Shown here piece by piece: positions 57,355 to 64,000 of a stretch of DNA of 64,000 bases. Under the pieces are notes generated by a model that worked only from the letters and a program-made list of their open reading frames with translations, did no database searches and had not been told where the DNA came from. Each line of letters opens with the position of its first letter. The first letter of the stretch is position 1. The position numbers were made by a program, and so were the translations under genes. Where the stretch lies: assembly GCF_001747095.1 (NCBI RefSeq), contig NZ_MDGP01000001.1, positions 3,827,001-3,891,000 on the forward strand, read 5' to 3'. Source of the DNA: Roseivirga sp. 4D4. Its GTDB lineage: Bacteria; Bacteroidota; Bacteroidia; Cytophagales; Cyclobacteriaceae.

Positions 57355-57951
57355 TTGAGAGAAGCACTAATAGATAGGGTGCCGCCTAGCGCACTTGACT
57401 ATTGCCAACAACTCTGGTCGGATTTCCCGTTTGATTTCAAATTAAAGAAATCAAGAAGCTCGAAGCTTGGCGATTACCGATATGATCCTAGGGAAAGATC
57501 CCATACAGTCACTGTAAATTTGGACCTTAACCCTTACCAATTTTTAATAACATACGTTCATGAGGTAGCCCATCGGGTCGTACATAAGCCACGAGGAAGG
57601 CAGAAGCCTCATGGGCAAGAATGGAAAGTATGTTTTCAAAAACTCATGCTACCCTTACTTAGGCCTGAGGTTTTCCCCGATGATATATTGAGGGTATTGG
57701 CGAACCATATGAAAAATCCGAAGGCAAGTAGTTCCGCGGATCCGAGGTTGATGGCTGTACTTTCAAAGTATGATGAAACAGAATCCAATGGACCTACCTT
57801 GAAGGAGTTGGAAATTGACACTGAGTTTCTTTTCAGGAAAAGAACTTTCCGAAAACTTCAGGAAAAACGTACACGAGCTGTTTGTCTTGAGCTTAGGAGC
57901 CAAAGGAGATATTTAATCCCTATGGTTGCTGAAGTTGAAGTTATTGGCTAA
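57355..57951 (+). CDS. SprT-like zinc metalloprotease domain protein
   Basis: This is a cytoplasmic protein of 198 aa with the SprT/WSS1 active-site pattern H69-E70-V-A-H73-R, the HExxH motif, followed by a basic C-terminal region. SprT relatives cleave or handle DNA-protein crosslinks, but the bacterial role is poorly known. The start is a TTG four bases after der, with no ATG nearby, so translation is probably coupled. The stop codon lies within a GC-rich palindromic repeat. Confidence 0.8.
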   Translation: MREALIDRVPPSALDYCQQLWSDFPFDFKLKKSRSSKLGDYRYDPRERSHTVTVNLDLNPYQFLITYVHEVAHRVVHKPRGRQKPHGQEWKVCFQKLMLPLLRPEVFPDDILRVLANHMKNPKASSSADPRLMAVLSKYDETESNGPTLKELEIDTEFLFRKRTFRKLQEKRTRAVCLELRSQRRYLIPMVAEVEVIG

Positions 57952-57994
57952 CCACCCCCAACCCCTCCTTGGAAAGGAGGGGTCAAGGGTGGTT
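57950..57994. repeat. Palindromic repeat A at the end of the SprT-like gene
   Basis: AACCACCC...CCCTCCTT-GGA-AAGGAGGG...GGGTGGTT is a nested inverted repeat whose first bases overlap the TAA of the SprT-like gene. TTTTCC follows, so it may also terminate transcription. Related pieces occur at 58069-58086, 58461-58494 and 58597-58614, around the DUF559 gene. Confidence 0.7.
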
Positions 57995-58059
57995 GTTTTC
58001 CACTTTTAATTCAGGTTAAAATATTCCATCAGAAAATATACCTAACTCCGCTCGTCCGA

Positions 58060-58428
58060 TTAGGTGTCAGGGGTGGTAAAACCACTTTTAATCTTGTCGA
58101 GCACTGCCATAGTTGCTTGAAAGACATCCTCATTTTCGATTCTAACAATTTTAAAACCCAGTTCTCGTAGCTCCGTGTCTCTTTTCTGATCATAATCAAG
58201 CCCTGCTGCTGTGAAGTGCACGTCTCCATCTAGTTCCACTATAAGTTTTTCAGAGGGGCAATAGAAATCGACTATGTAGTTGTTAATACTGTGCTGCCTT
58301 CGAAATTTTCGTCCGGCTAACTGCCTTTTAGAAAGTAAAGTCCATAGGGTAGCTTCTGCAGAAGTACCATTGTTCCTTAGGTGTTTCCTCTTTTCTTTTA
58401 GTGCGAGTTTGTTATGGATTGTTTTCAT
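58060..58428 (-). CDS. DUF559 (Vsr-like) endonuclease-domain protein
   Basis: This 122-aa protein belongs to the DUF559 group of very-short-patch-repair-like nucleases. It has the start A-T-L-W-T-L-L-S-K-R-Q, then the conserved F-R-R-Q-H-S-I, then I-V-D-F-Y-C-P, and then L-I-V-E-L-D-G-D-V-H, which carries the catalytic acidic residues. Its cellular role is unknown. It is flanked by palindromic repeats on both sides, and its own C-terminal codons lie inside a repeat copy (58069-58086). Genes of this type are often found in such repeat contexts in Bacteroidota. Confidence 0.85.
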   Translation of the reverse strand: MKTIHNKLALKEKRKHLRNNGTSAEATLWTLLSKRQLAGRKFRRQHSINNYIVDFYCPSEKLIVELDGDVHFTAAGLDYDQKRDTELRELGFKIVRIENEDVFQATMAVLDKIKSGFTTPDT

Positions 58429-58460
58429 TGGTGCGTTCGATTCAATTTAATGAATGTATT

Positions 58461-58494
58461 AACCACCCCCAACCCCTCCTTATAAAGGAGGGGA
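58461..58494. repeat. Palindromic repeat C upstream of the DUF559 gene
   Basis: AACCACCCCCAACCCCTCCT is followed by TATAAAGGAGGGG. The sequence nearly duplicates the left half and core of repeat A. The gap that follows (58495-58596) has no gene and ends in the related piece at 58597. Confidence 0.7.
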
Positions 58495-58596
58495 GCGGAA
58501 CTTGTCTTTTAAGCCAGTTCTGGCATAATTACTATGTTGCTAGAGGGTAACCCAGTTATTGGTTCTAGATATTTTGCAGTGAACAGATTCAATATG

Positions 58597-58614
58597 GGGC
58601 CAGGGGTGGTGGTT
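58597..58614. repeat. Palindromic repeat arm D at the end of the 190-aa gene
   Basis: GGGCCAGGGGTGGTGGTT mirrors the right arm of the repeats and runs into the stop codon of the minus-strand gene at 58613. Together with repeat C it may be one element with about 100 bases between its arms. Confidence 0.5.
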
Positions 58615-59185
58615 AAAGTAGGTCAATTCTCTTACTTATGATATCATCAATCTTCTCAAAGAATAGCAGAGGCTTTAAGGTCCTCCAGTTCACGATGTCC
58701 AGTTCTCCACCAAAATTCAGGTAACTATCGATGTTATAGTTTTTCATTTCTTCCTGCACGAAGTCACGAAAATTGACGCCAGTAATCCAGCCGTCTTCCA
58801 TATCCTCGAACCACTCTTCGTAGTAGCTATCATCCGATCCGTGGAAGTTGAGGATGTTTTCCCCAATGAGAATATACTTTTGAATGCCATATCTGGTAAA
58901 GTGATCGATGATATTACGCTTGAGGTACATAATGTCATTGTTGATGGCATCATTCCACTCTCCGATAAACTCTATGATGATAAAACCACGATCGTAGTCT
59001 GTGAAGAGAATCTTAATGTAGAGGGTTTCAGAACCCATGAAGTCCCAGTGTGGGTCTATATAATAGCCATAGATATTCTCTGAGTAGAGGTTGAAATTGT
59101 ATTCCTTGCCATTATAAGGTGAGTTGGGGTCTTCGGCTACATTGTAATGCTTCAGCCAGTTATAATAGGGTTCAATGTTATGCAT
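58613..59185 (-). CDS. Protein of unknown function, 190 aa
   Basis: This is a soluble acidic protein rich in Tyr and Asp. The only local pattern is Y-Y-N-W-L-K-H-Y near the start and E-E-W-F-E-D-M-E-D-G-W later. There is no signal peptide or membrane helix. It follows the 118-aa gene after three bases in what appears to be a minus-strand operon downstream of murQ. I do not recognise a family. Confidence 0.6.
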   Translation of the reverse strand: MHNIEPYYNWLKHYNVAEDPNSPYNGKEYNFNLYSENIYGYYIDPHWDFMGSETLYIKILFTDYDRGFIIIEFIGEWNDAINNDIMYLKRNIIDHFTRYGIQKYILIGENILNFHGSDDSYYEEWFEDMEDGWITGVNFRDFVQEEMKNYNIDSYLNFGGELDIVNWRTLKPLLFFEKIDDIISKRIDLL

Positions 59186-59188
59186 CAG

Positions 59189-59545
59189 CTAAACAGTCTG
59201 AATGTGTAACCATTTGACTGGATTGTTAGGTGACTCCTGATTCAAAATGACTTCGAAACTGAGTTCATCATCATTTTCATTTGGGCCTAATACTGAAACC
59301 GTTGCACCAGGACTAGTCTTAAATTTATTGGCTAATTGAAGGCATTCAAAAACAAGTTCAGGACTAGTCCTTGCTGGTAACTCTAATGAAATATTTGCCT
59401 GAAATTGTTCTGGGAATTTTTCATACCTAGCGAGCCTCTGGATGTCGAAGACCAGTCCATTTTCTTTCTGGAACTTGTATAGAAATGACTGGAACTTCTC
59501 TTTACGTGCTACCTCGTAGTTAATGGTAAGATGGACTATTTTCAT
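59189..59545 (-). CDS. Protein of unknown function, 118 aa
   Basis: This small soluble alpha/beta protein starts M-K-I-V-H-L-T-I-N-Y and overlaps the murQ stop by four bases. It has no recognised motif. Overlap with murQ and the short gap to the next gene suggest a shared transcript, but no link to cell-wall recycling can be read from the protein itself. Confidence 0.6.
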   Translation of the reverse strand: MKIVHLTINYEVARKEKFQSFLYKFQKENGLVFDIQRLARYEKFPEQFQANISLELPARTSPELVFECLQLANKFKTSPGATVSVLGPNENDDELSFEVILNQESPNNPVKWLHIQTV

Positions 59546-60354
59546 GATTCATCACGCTTGATAAAGTCGATGACTTTTCTCACCGATCCATGCTCTTTCA
59601 ATAGTTGTTCTGCAACCTTATAGTTTACTTGGAGCATTTCCATGACCATTTTTGCTCCCCGATCGACCAGTTTGTTGTTAGAAAGTTGCATGTCAACCAT
59701 GCGGTTTCCTTTGACTCTGCCCAATTGGATCATAACCGAAGTAGAGATCATATTAAGTACCAGCTTTTGAGCCGTACCAGCTTTCATTCGTGTACTACCG
59801 GTTACGAATTCAGGCCCCACGATTGGTTCTATTGGAAATTCCGCCTCCCATGCTAATGGACTATCGGGATTGCACGTGATACAACCTGTTAGAATGCCAT
59901 GTTCTTTTGCTTTTTTTATACCCCCGATGACATAGGGAGTCGTGCCAGAAGCTGCAATTCCAATAACAGTATCCTTATGGTTAATCATATGCTCTTGCAA
60001 GTCTTTCCAGGCTTGTTTGGTATCATCTTCTGCAAATTCTACTGCCTTACGGATGGCACCATCACCACCAGCAATAAGGCCGACAACAACACCATGTTCA
60101 ACGCCATAAGTTGGAGGGCACTCAGAAGCATCGACTACTCCTAATCTTCCACTGGTACCAGCACCGATATAGAATATCCGACCGCCTTTCTGCATACGAG
60201 GTACTATCTCCAGCACCAAACCTTCAATTTGAGGAATGACTTTCTGAACGGTCTTTGCAACCGTCTGGTCCTCCTGATTGATGTTGGTTAGGAGGTCCTT
60301 AACAGACATTTGCTCAAGGTGGTCGTGATTGGATTCTGATTCCGTAATGTTCAT
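59542..60354 (-). CDS. murQ: N-acetylmuramic acid 6-phosphate etherase MurQ
   Basis: MurQ cleaves the lactyl ether of MurNAc 6-phosphate to give GlcNAc 6-phosphate and lactate during peptidoglycan recycling. The SIS-domain signature G-A-G-T-S-G-R-L-G-V-V-D-A-S-E-C-P is complete near residues 64-80, and the T-G-S-T-R-M-K-A-G-T motif lies near 186. The 270 aa are normal. It may act with the sugar kinase at 60818 in the same pathway. Confidence 0.95.
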   Translation of the reverse strand: MNITESESNHDHLEQMSVKDLLTNINQEDQTVAKTVQKVIPQIEGLVLEIVPRMQKGGRIFYIGAGTSGRLGVVDASECPPTYGVEHGVVVGLIAGGDGAIRKAVEFAEDDTKQAWKDLQEHMINHKDTVIGIAASGTTPYVIGGIKKAKEHGILTGCITCNPDSPLAWEAEFPIEPIVGPEFVTGSTRMKAGTAQKLVLNMISTSVMIQLGRVKGNRMVDMQLSNNKLVDRGAKMVMEMLQVNYKVAEQLLKEHGSVRKVIDFIKRDES

Positions 60355-60412
60355 GATTCAGTTATTCTGAGTTTATTAAACTTACGTCATTTGACGATAT
60401 TAGAGAAAGGTA

Positions 60413-60805
60413 ATGTTTAAAGTCAAACGAAATTTTATTGAAAAACGCGGTAGGTGGTTATTCTATGGTTTTCCAGCTTTATTCTTTGTCATTCTATTCA
60501 TCTCTTCATATGAAAAGTGGCATTTCACGAGCTCATTTGGAGTGACCTACTTCGTTTTGTTCGGATTTGCGTCTTTGGTTTTTATTCATCAGGTTATGAG
60601 AAATAGCCTTCTTGGGTGGTGGCTTTGCATGCTACTTTATGCTGTCTATCTAAGGTACATCCTTTACGAATTGAAAGATTCATATGATTTGTTAATTGTT
60701 AAGACAACCCCGAGTACTATCTGGTTTGGGGTAATAATCTTGATACTATATCTCTTATTGGGTCTAATGTATCGGTTGATTAGGCCTAAAAATAGATTAA
60801 TTTAA
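60413..60805 (+). CDS. Membrane protein of unknown function, 130 aa
   Basis: This small inner-membrane protein has four hydrophobic helices (about 17-35, 42-60, 66-82 and 100-122) and basic ends. It is divergent from murQ with 58 bases between starts and convergent with the kinase gene. No family is recognised. Confidence 0.55.
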   Translation: MFKVKRNFIEKRGRWLFYGFPALFFVILFISSYEKWHFTSSFGVTYFVLFGFASLVFIHQVMRNSLLGWWLCMLLYAVYLRYILYELKDSYDLLIVKTTPSTIWFGVIILILYLLLGLMYRLIRPKNRLI

Positions 60806-60817
60806 TAGAGATCGTAC

Positions 60818-61651
60818 TTATTGGTGAAATAGTGTCAGGCCAGCGATCGGCTGTTGGGTAATGTGTTTTATTTGAAGGCCTTTGTTCATGGCAACATCTC
60901 TGAGGATATTACCAAAGTAATATGCCACGGAACCTGTGAAGTGGATAGGTAGTTTTTTATGTCCCTCGTATTTCATCACGTTTTTCGTGATAAAAAGTTC
61001 GAAGCCTGTTGCCACTAGTTGATACATATATGGATCAGAAATGTGTTTACCTATGAACTTGGCGAAACTGGCTAGAAACCTTCCGGGCATGGGCTCTTGA
61101 TACATTTTGCTAAGAAAACCATCTTTGGTAAGCTCAAACTCTTCTTTGAAAAGGATGCGCAGGTGTTTCGGCATATCTTTTCGGTAATAGTCTGTCACCA
61201 TTATCTTACCCAAATATGTTCCTCCACCTTCATCTGCTATGGCCCAGCCTAAGGAAGGGATATTGTCAGTTATCTTTTTACCGTCATAAAGGCAGGAGTT
61301 GGTGCCAGTGCCAATGATACAGGCAATGCCTGGTTGATCTCCACAGAGTGATCGGGCCGCAGCGAGCAAATCGTGATTGACATCAATTTCGGCATGCGGA
61401 TAATAGCGCTTTAAGAGACTAGCTATTTTCTCGCGATTGTGTCCAGAGGAGCAGCCAGTACCGTAGTAATAGATATGATCAATCTTCTCAGGTATTTGAC
61501 TATGTAGATCCTGAATCTCCTTGAGCATTTCATCTTCCGTCTGATAATAAGGGTTGATACCAGCGGTCTTTGCCTGAGAAATATCTCCTTCTTCACTTAT
61601 AACACGCCAGTCTGTTTTAGTAAAACCACTATCGGCAATCAGTATCTTCAT
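60818..61651 (-). CDS. N-acetylglucosamine kinase-like BadF/BadG-type ATPase
   Basis: This is a 277-aa sugar kinase of the ASKHA fold. It begins with I-L-I-A-D-S-G-F-T-K-T-D-W, the phosphate-1 loop of the BadF/BcrA family. I-G-T-G-T-N-S-C-L lies near residue 114 and W-A-I-A-D-E-G-G-G-T near 137. In Bacteroidota this family is annotated as N-acetylglucosamine kinase. With murQ nearby, amino-sugar recycling is the likely role. Confidence 0.8.
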   Translation of the reverse strand: MKILIADSGFTKTDWRVISEEGDISQAKTAGINPYYQTEDEMLKEIQDLHSQIPEKIDHIYYYGTGCSSGHNREKIASLLKRYYPHAEIDVNHDLLAAARSLCGDQPGIACIIGTGTNSCLYDGKKITDNIPSLGWAIADEGGGTYLGKIMVTDYYRKDMPKHLRILFKEEFELTKDGFLSKMYQEPMPGRFLASFAKFIGKHISDPYMYQLVATGFELFITKNVMKYEGHKKLPIHFTGSVAYYFGNILRDVAMNKGLQIKHITQQPIAGLTLFHQ

Positions 61652-61793
61652 TGGAAAGGGAAGTCTATAAGGTATAGTTTACCCCAGCCAATTTATAAGT
61701 GTAATAGGAGCTTTCCAATTCAGGAACACTTTCGTTTGTCTTGGTTAATCTATTGACACAACTCTGGGCCATCAAGAATTCAAAATTCTCAAA

Positions 61794-62252
61794 TCAGATT
61801 CCACTTGGCGTATTTGAAGAAGCAATGAGCTCTTTTTTTGAACTTATTCGTCTTAGATGAAATACTCTCTCGCCTAACTGGCCAAGGGGTACAAATCCAT
61901 TCACGGCTTCTTCTGTCCGGGTAATTCTCATCTCGTTTTTGTTTTTCATCTGAGCCAACACGCTGAATTTCCGACCTTCTATAGTTTCGTAGACAATAAG
62001 AAACTGATTTTCATACGTTCTGACTTTGTAGTGCTTTACTCTTTCTCCCATTACTTGGATTTCAGTTGACTTATCATTCAGATCGATTCCTAACAAGACG
62101 TCTAAAGTTTGTCGGCTTTCAGTATTGTCCACCCACATCCCAGCTAGATTCGCAATACCGTCCCTGAAATATAATGGTTCCGGCTGTGTGGAAGCGCAGC
62201 AGTTGAGCATTAGGCAAAGCGGAATGAACAGCGTTAGTTTTAATATTTTCAT
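61794..62252 (-). CDS. Lipoprotein of unknown function, 152 aa
   Basis: A signal peptide with the lipobox L-M-L-N-C-C near residue 18 predicts a lipid-anchored envelope protein. The body looks beta-rich and ends with a basic tail. No family is recognised. It stands alone between the kinase and the dipeptidase, divergent from the latter. Confidence 0.6.
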   Translation of the reverse strand: MKILKLTLFIPLCLMLNCCASTQPEPLYFRDGIANLAGMWVDNTESRQTLDVLLGIDLNDKSTEIQVMGERVKHYKVRTYENQFLIVYETIEGRKFSVLAQMKNKNEMRITRTEEAVNGFVPLGQLGERVFHLRRISSKKELIASSNTPSGI

Positions 62253-62426
62253 AGACTTGAATTTGACTTCAATGTCTACAGTCTATCCATTCAATTATTT
62301 GAATTTCGATCATTGATCCGGACTCTTCGATGACCGGCAACTCATTTCGATGAATGAATTGGCGATCCAAATAATCTTACTTCTTATCCTTAAGGACATT
62401 GTTTATCTTCCGACAAACCAGAGATT

Positions 62427-63668
62427 ATGAAAACGAGAATACTATTGGCGATTTTTGGCCTTAGCCTAATTAATATGGCCTGTGAAACTACCCGCAAGGA
62501 GTTATCTGATGACGAGTTAATGTCAAAAGCGAAGGAGCTGGTGCAGCAATATATTATCGTGGATGGTCATGTGGATTTGCCTTATCGAATGGAGCAGGGT
62601 GGATTTATGGTACAACAGAAAGTGCTGAATGTATCTGTCGGTGCTTCTGATGGAAATTTCGATTTCCCAAGAGCAAAAGAAGGTGGCCTTGATGCACCTT
62701 TTATGTCTATTTATATTCCTGCCCAATACCAGCAAGTGCCTGGGTACGCCAAAAAGTTTGCAGATTCTCTGATTAATATGACCAAGCAATTGGCGGATAC
62801 CTATCCAGATGAATTTGCTATCGCCTATTCACCTGACGATGTCGAACAGCATTTCAAAGCAGGGAAAATTTCCCTTCCAATGGGTATGGAAAATGGTGCG
62901 CCACTTGAAGGAGATATTGCTTTAGTAGAATACTTTCAAAAGGCAGGGATAAGGTATGTGACGCTGACACATGGAAGGGATAATAAGATTTGTGACTCAT
63001 CTTATGATACCACAAGAACTCATGGAGGTCTGAGTGAGTATGGCCGTCAAGTTATTTCCGAAATGAATCGTGTCGGCATTATGGTTGATATTTCCCATGT
63101 CTCTGACGATACGTTTTGGCAAGTAATGGAACTGAGTAAGGCACCGGCAATAGCTTCTCACTCTTCCGTCCGTCACTTCACACCAGGTTTTGAGCGAAAC
63201 ATGAATGACGAAATGATCAAAAAACTAGGAGAGAACGATGGGGTGATCATGATCAATTTCGGTTCTAGTTTTTTGGATGGGGAGTATAGAGCAAGAAGAG
63301 CGGCATATGATGAGCATGTGATCAATTGGTTGGCAGACAATGAATTGACCAGAGATGATCCGAAGGCCAAGACTTATATAGAGGAGTACACTAAGAATAA
63401 CGATCCATGGAGCAATGTCCAGAAAGTGGCTGACCACATCGATCGCGTGGTGGAGCTCACAGGTGGTACGGATAATGTGGGCTTCGGATCGGATTTTGAT
63501 GGCGTAGGTGATTCACTACCCACTGGGCTAAAGGATGTCTCTACCTATCCAAACCTTATCTACGAGCTGTTGAAACGTGGTTATTCAGATGAAGATATAG
63601 CTAAAATGTGCTATAAGAATGTCTTTAGGGTTTGGAGAGAAGTGGAGGAAATCGCTTCTCGTTCCTAA
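62427..63668 (+). CDS. Membrane dipeptidase (peptidase M19)
   Basis: This zinc-dependent dipeptidase of the renal dipeptidase family has 413 aa. A lipobox-like signal (I-N-M-A-C) at about residue 19 predicts export and lipid anchoring. The metal ligands include H-V-D in V-D-G-H-V-D-L-P near residue 50, H-V-S in I-S-H-V-S near residue 223 and S-H-S-S-V-R-H near 242. A late G-S-D-F-D-G motif near 354 is typical. It should cleave dipeptides, possibly from cell wall or diet. Confidence 0.9.
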   Translation: MKTRILLAIFGLSLINMACETTRKELSDDELMSKAKELVQQYIIVDGHVDLPYRMEQGGFMVQQKVLNVSVGASDGNFDFPRAKEGGLDAPFMSIYIPAQYQQVPGYAKKFADSLINMTKQLADTYPDEFAIAYSPDDVEQHFKAGKISLPMGMENGAPLEGDIALVEYFQKAGIRYVTLTHGRDNKICDSSYDTTRTHGGLSEYGRQVISEMNRVGIMVDISHVSDDTFWQVMELSKAPAIASHSSVRHFTPGFERNMNDEMIKKLGENDGVIMINFGSSFLDGEYRARRAAYDEHVINWLADNELTRDDPKAKTYIEEYTKNNDPWSNVQKVADHIDRVVELTGGTDNVGFGSDFDGVGDSLPTGLKDVSTYPNLIYELLKRGYSDEDIAKMCYKNVFRVWREVEEIASRS

Positions 63669-63675
63669 TATTGAA

Positions 63676-63990
63676 ATGAGACAGATAAAAGCTTCAGAGA
63701 AGGCATTCATATGCTGTTTGCTTGAAAAGGCTGGTAGAGACATTAGTATTCCTGACTGTGTAATTTCACTTAAAGATGGAGAGATGGGCTCATTGTCATT
63801 TGACACAAAGGGGGCCGAAAGAAGGCAGGGAAAGATTGTATCAGGTGTTTTTAAAGATAAGGATGGTGTGATTGTCGATTTTGAATTGACAGTAGACGTA
63901 CATGGAAGGCTGTTTGAATTAGATCTCTTTAAGACAAATTACAATCCGCTAATCTCATTACCTGAGCCAAGTGAGATTACCTTTTGTTAG
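63676..63990 (+). CDS. Protein of unknown function, 104 aa (DUF6984-like)
   Basis: This small soluble protein follows the dipeptidase by seven bases. The start R-Q-I-K-A-S-E-K-A-F-I and the segment V-D-F-E-L-T-V-D-V-H-G-R-L-F-E-L-D are like small immunity-type or DUF6984 proteins, but I hold this loosely. ATG 63676 is preferred because the in-frame start at 63619 lies inside the dipeptidase gene. Confidence 0.55.
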   Translation: MRQIKASEKAFICCLLEKAGRDISIPDCVISLKDGEMGSLSFDTKGAERRQGKIVSGVFKDKDGVIVDFELTVDVHGRLFELDLFKTNYNPLISLPEPSEITFC

Positions 63991-64000
63991 GTATATGACG

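Overview
The window looks like chromosome of a Bacteroidota bacterium, probably a marine Cytophagales-type organism. The evidence is indirect: near-consensus Bacteroidota -7 boxes (TAnnTTTG) precede the initiator tRNA, era and the arsR-type operon; the CusA-type RND pump carries a fused outer-membrane factor; and several small families typical of the phylum are present. No 16S gene is visible, so the genus is not resolved.

Layout. (1) Positions 1-12900 are a stress and transport block: an MFS pump cut by the window edge, an archaeal-type (type II) GAPDH, a dicarboxylate/amino-acid symporter, a tandem universal stress protein, a CopB-type copper ATPase, NhaA, a SHOCT protein, an ATP-cone/endonuclease fusion and several envelope proteins of unknown role. 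(2) Positions 12950-25260 are a metal-resistance block: an ArsR-family repressor with two operator-like palindromes, a MerT-HMA fusion, a GDCCVxC protein, two Fur-family regulators, a CusA-OMF fusion with its CusB adaptor, a P1B-4 metal ATPase, an ICMT-like methyltransferase and a CDF exporter. (3) Positions 25600-39620 are a mobilisation/plasmid-like module: coiled-coil membrane proteins, a MobF (TrwC/TraI-type) relaxase divergent from a VirD4/TraG-type coupling ATPase, a methyltransferase-like protein without a visible catalytic motif, SSB and a CHC2/Toprim primase. No mating-pair apparatus and no integrase were seen. (4) Positions 39700-54670 are a DNA-phosphorothioation defence island: dndC-dndD-dndE, a PLD/helicase restriction protein, a three-gene ATPase cassette, an HsdR_N-NTPase fusion, a GHKL ATPase, a DUF4007-like protein and the cysteine desulfurase dndA. 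(5) An initiator tRNA-fMet lies at 54907-54979 with its 3' end facing the island. Beyond it is ordinary core chromosome: era, der, a SprT-like gene, murQ, an N-acetylglucosamine-kinase-like gene and a membrane dipeptidase.

How it fits together. DndA should supply sulfur to DndC, and DndCDE should place phosphorothioates in DNA. The four genes after dndE are the likely restriction or effector side. The metal genes form a coherent efflux set that sends cytoplasmic metal to the periplasm (P1B ATPases, CDF) and onward out of the cell (CusB/CusA-OMF). Metal resistance, transfer functions and defence lie side by side and end near a tRNA gene. I therefore infer an integrated mobilisable island, whose left end and integrase would lie outside the window.

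The strongest candidates for something undescribed are the ATPase cassette at 45749-48392, the HsdR_N-NTPase at 48432-50966, the GHKL ATPase at 51233-52819 and the TTG-started gene at 29818-31257.
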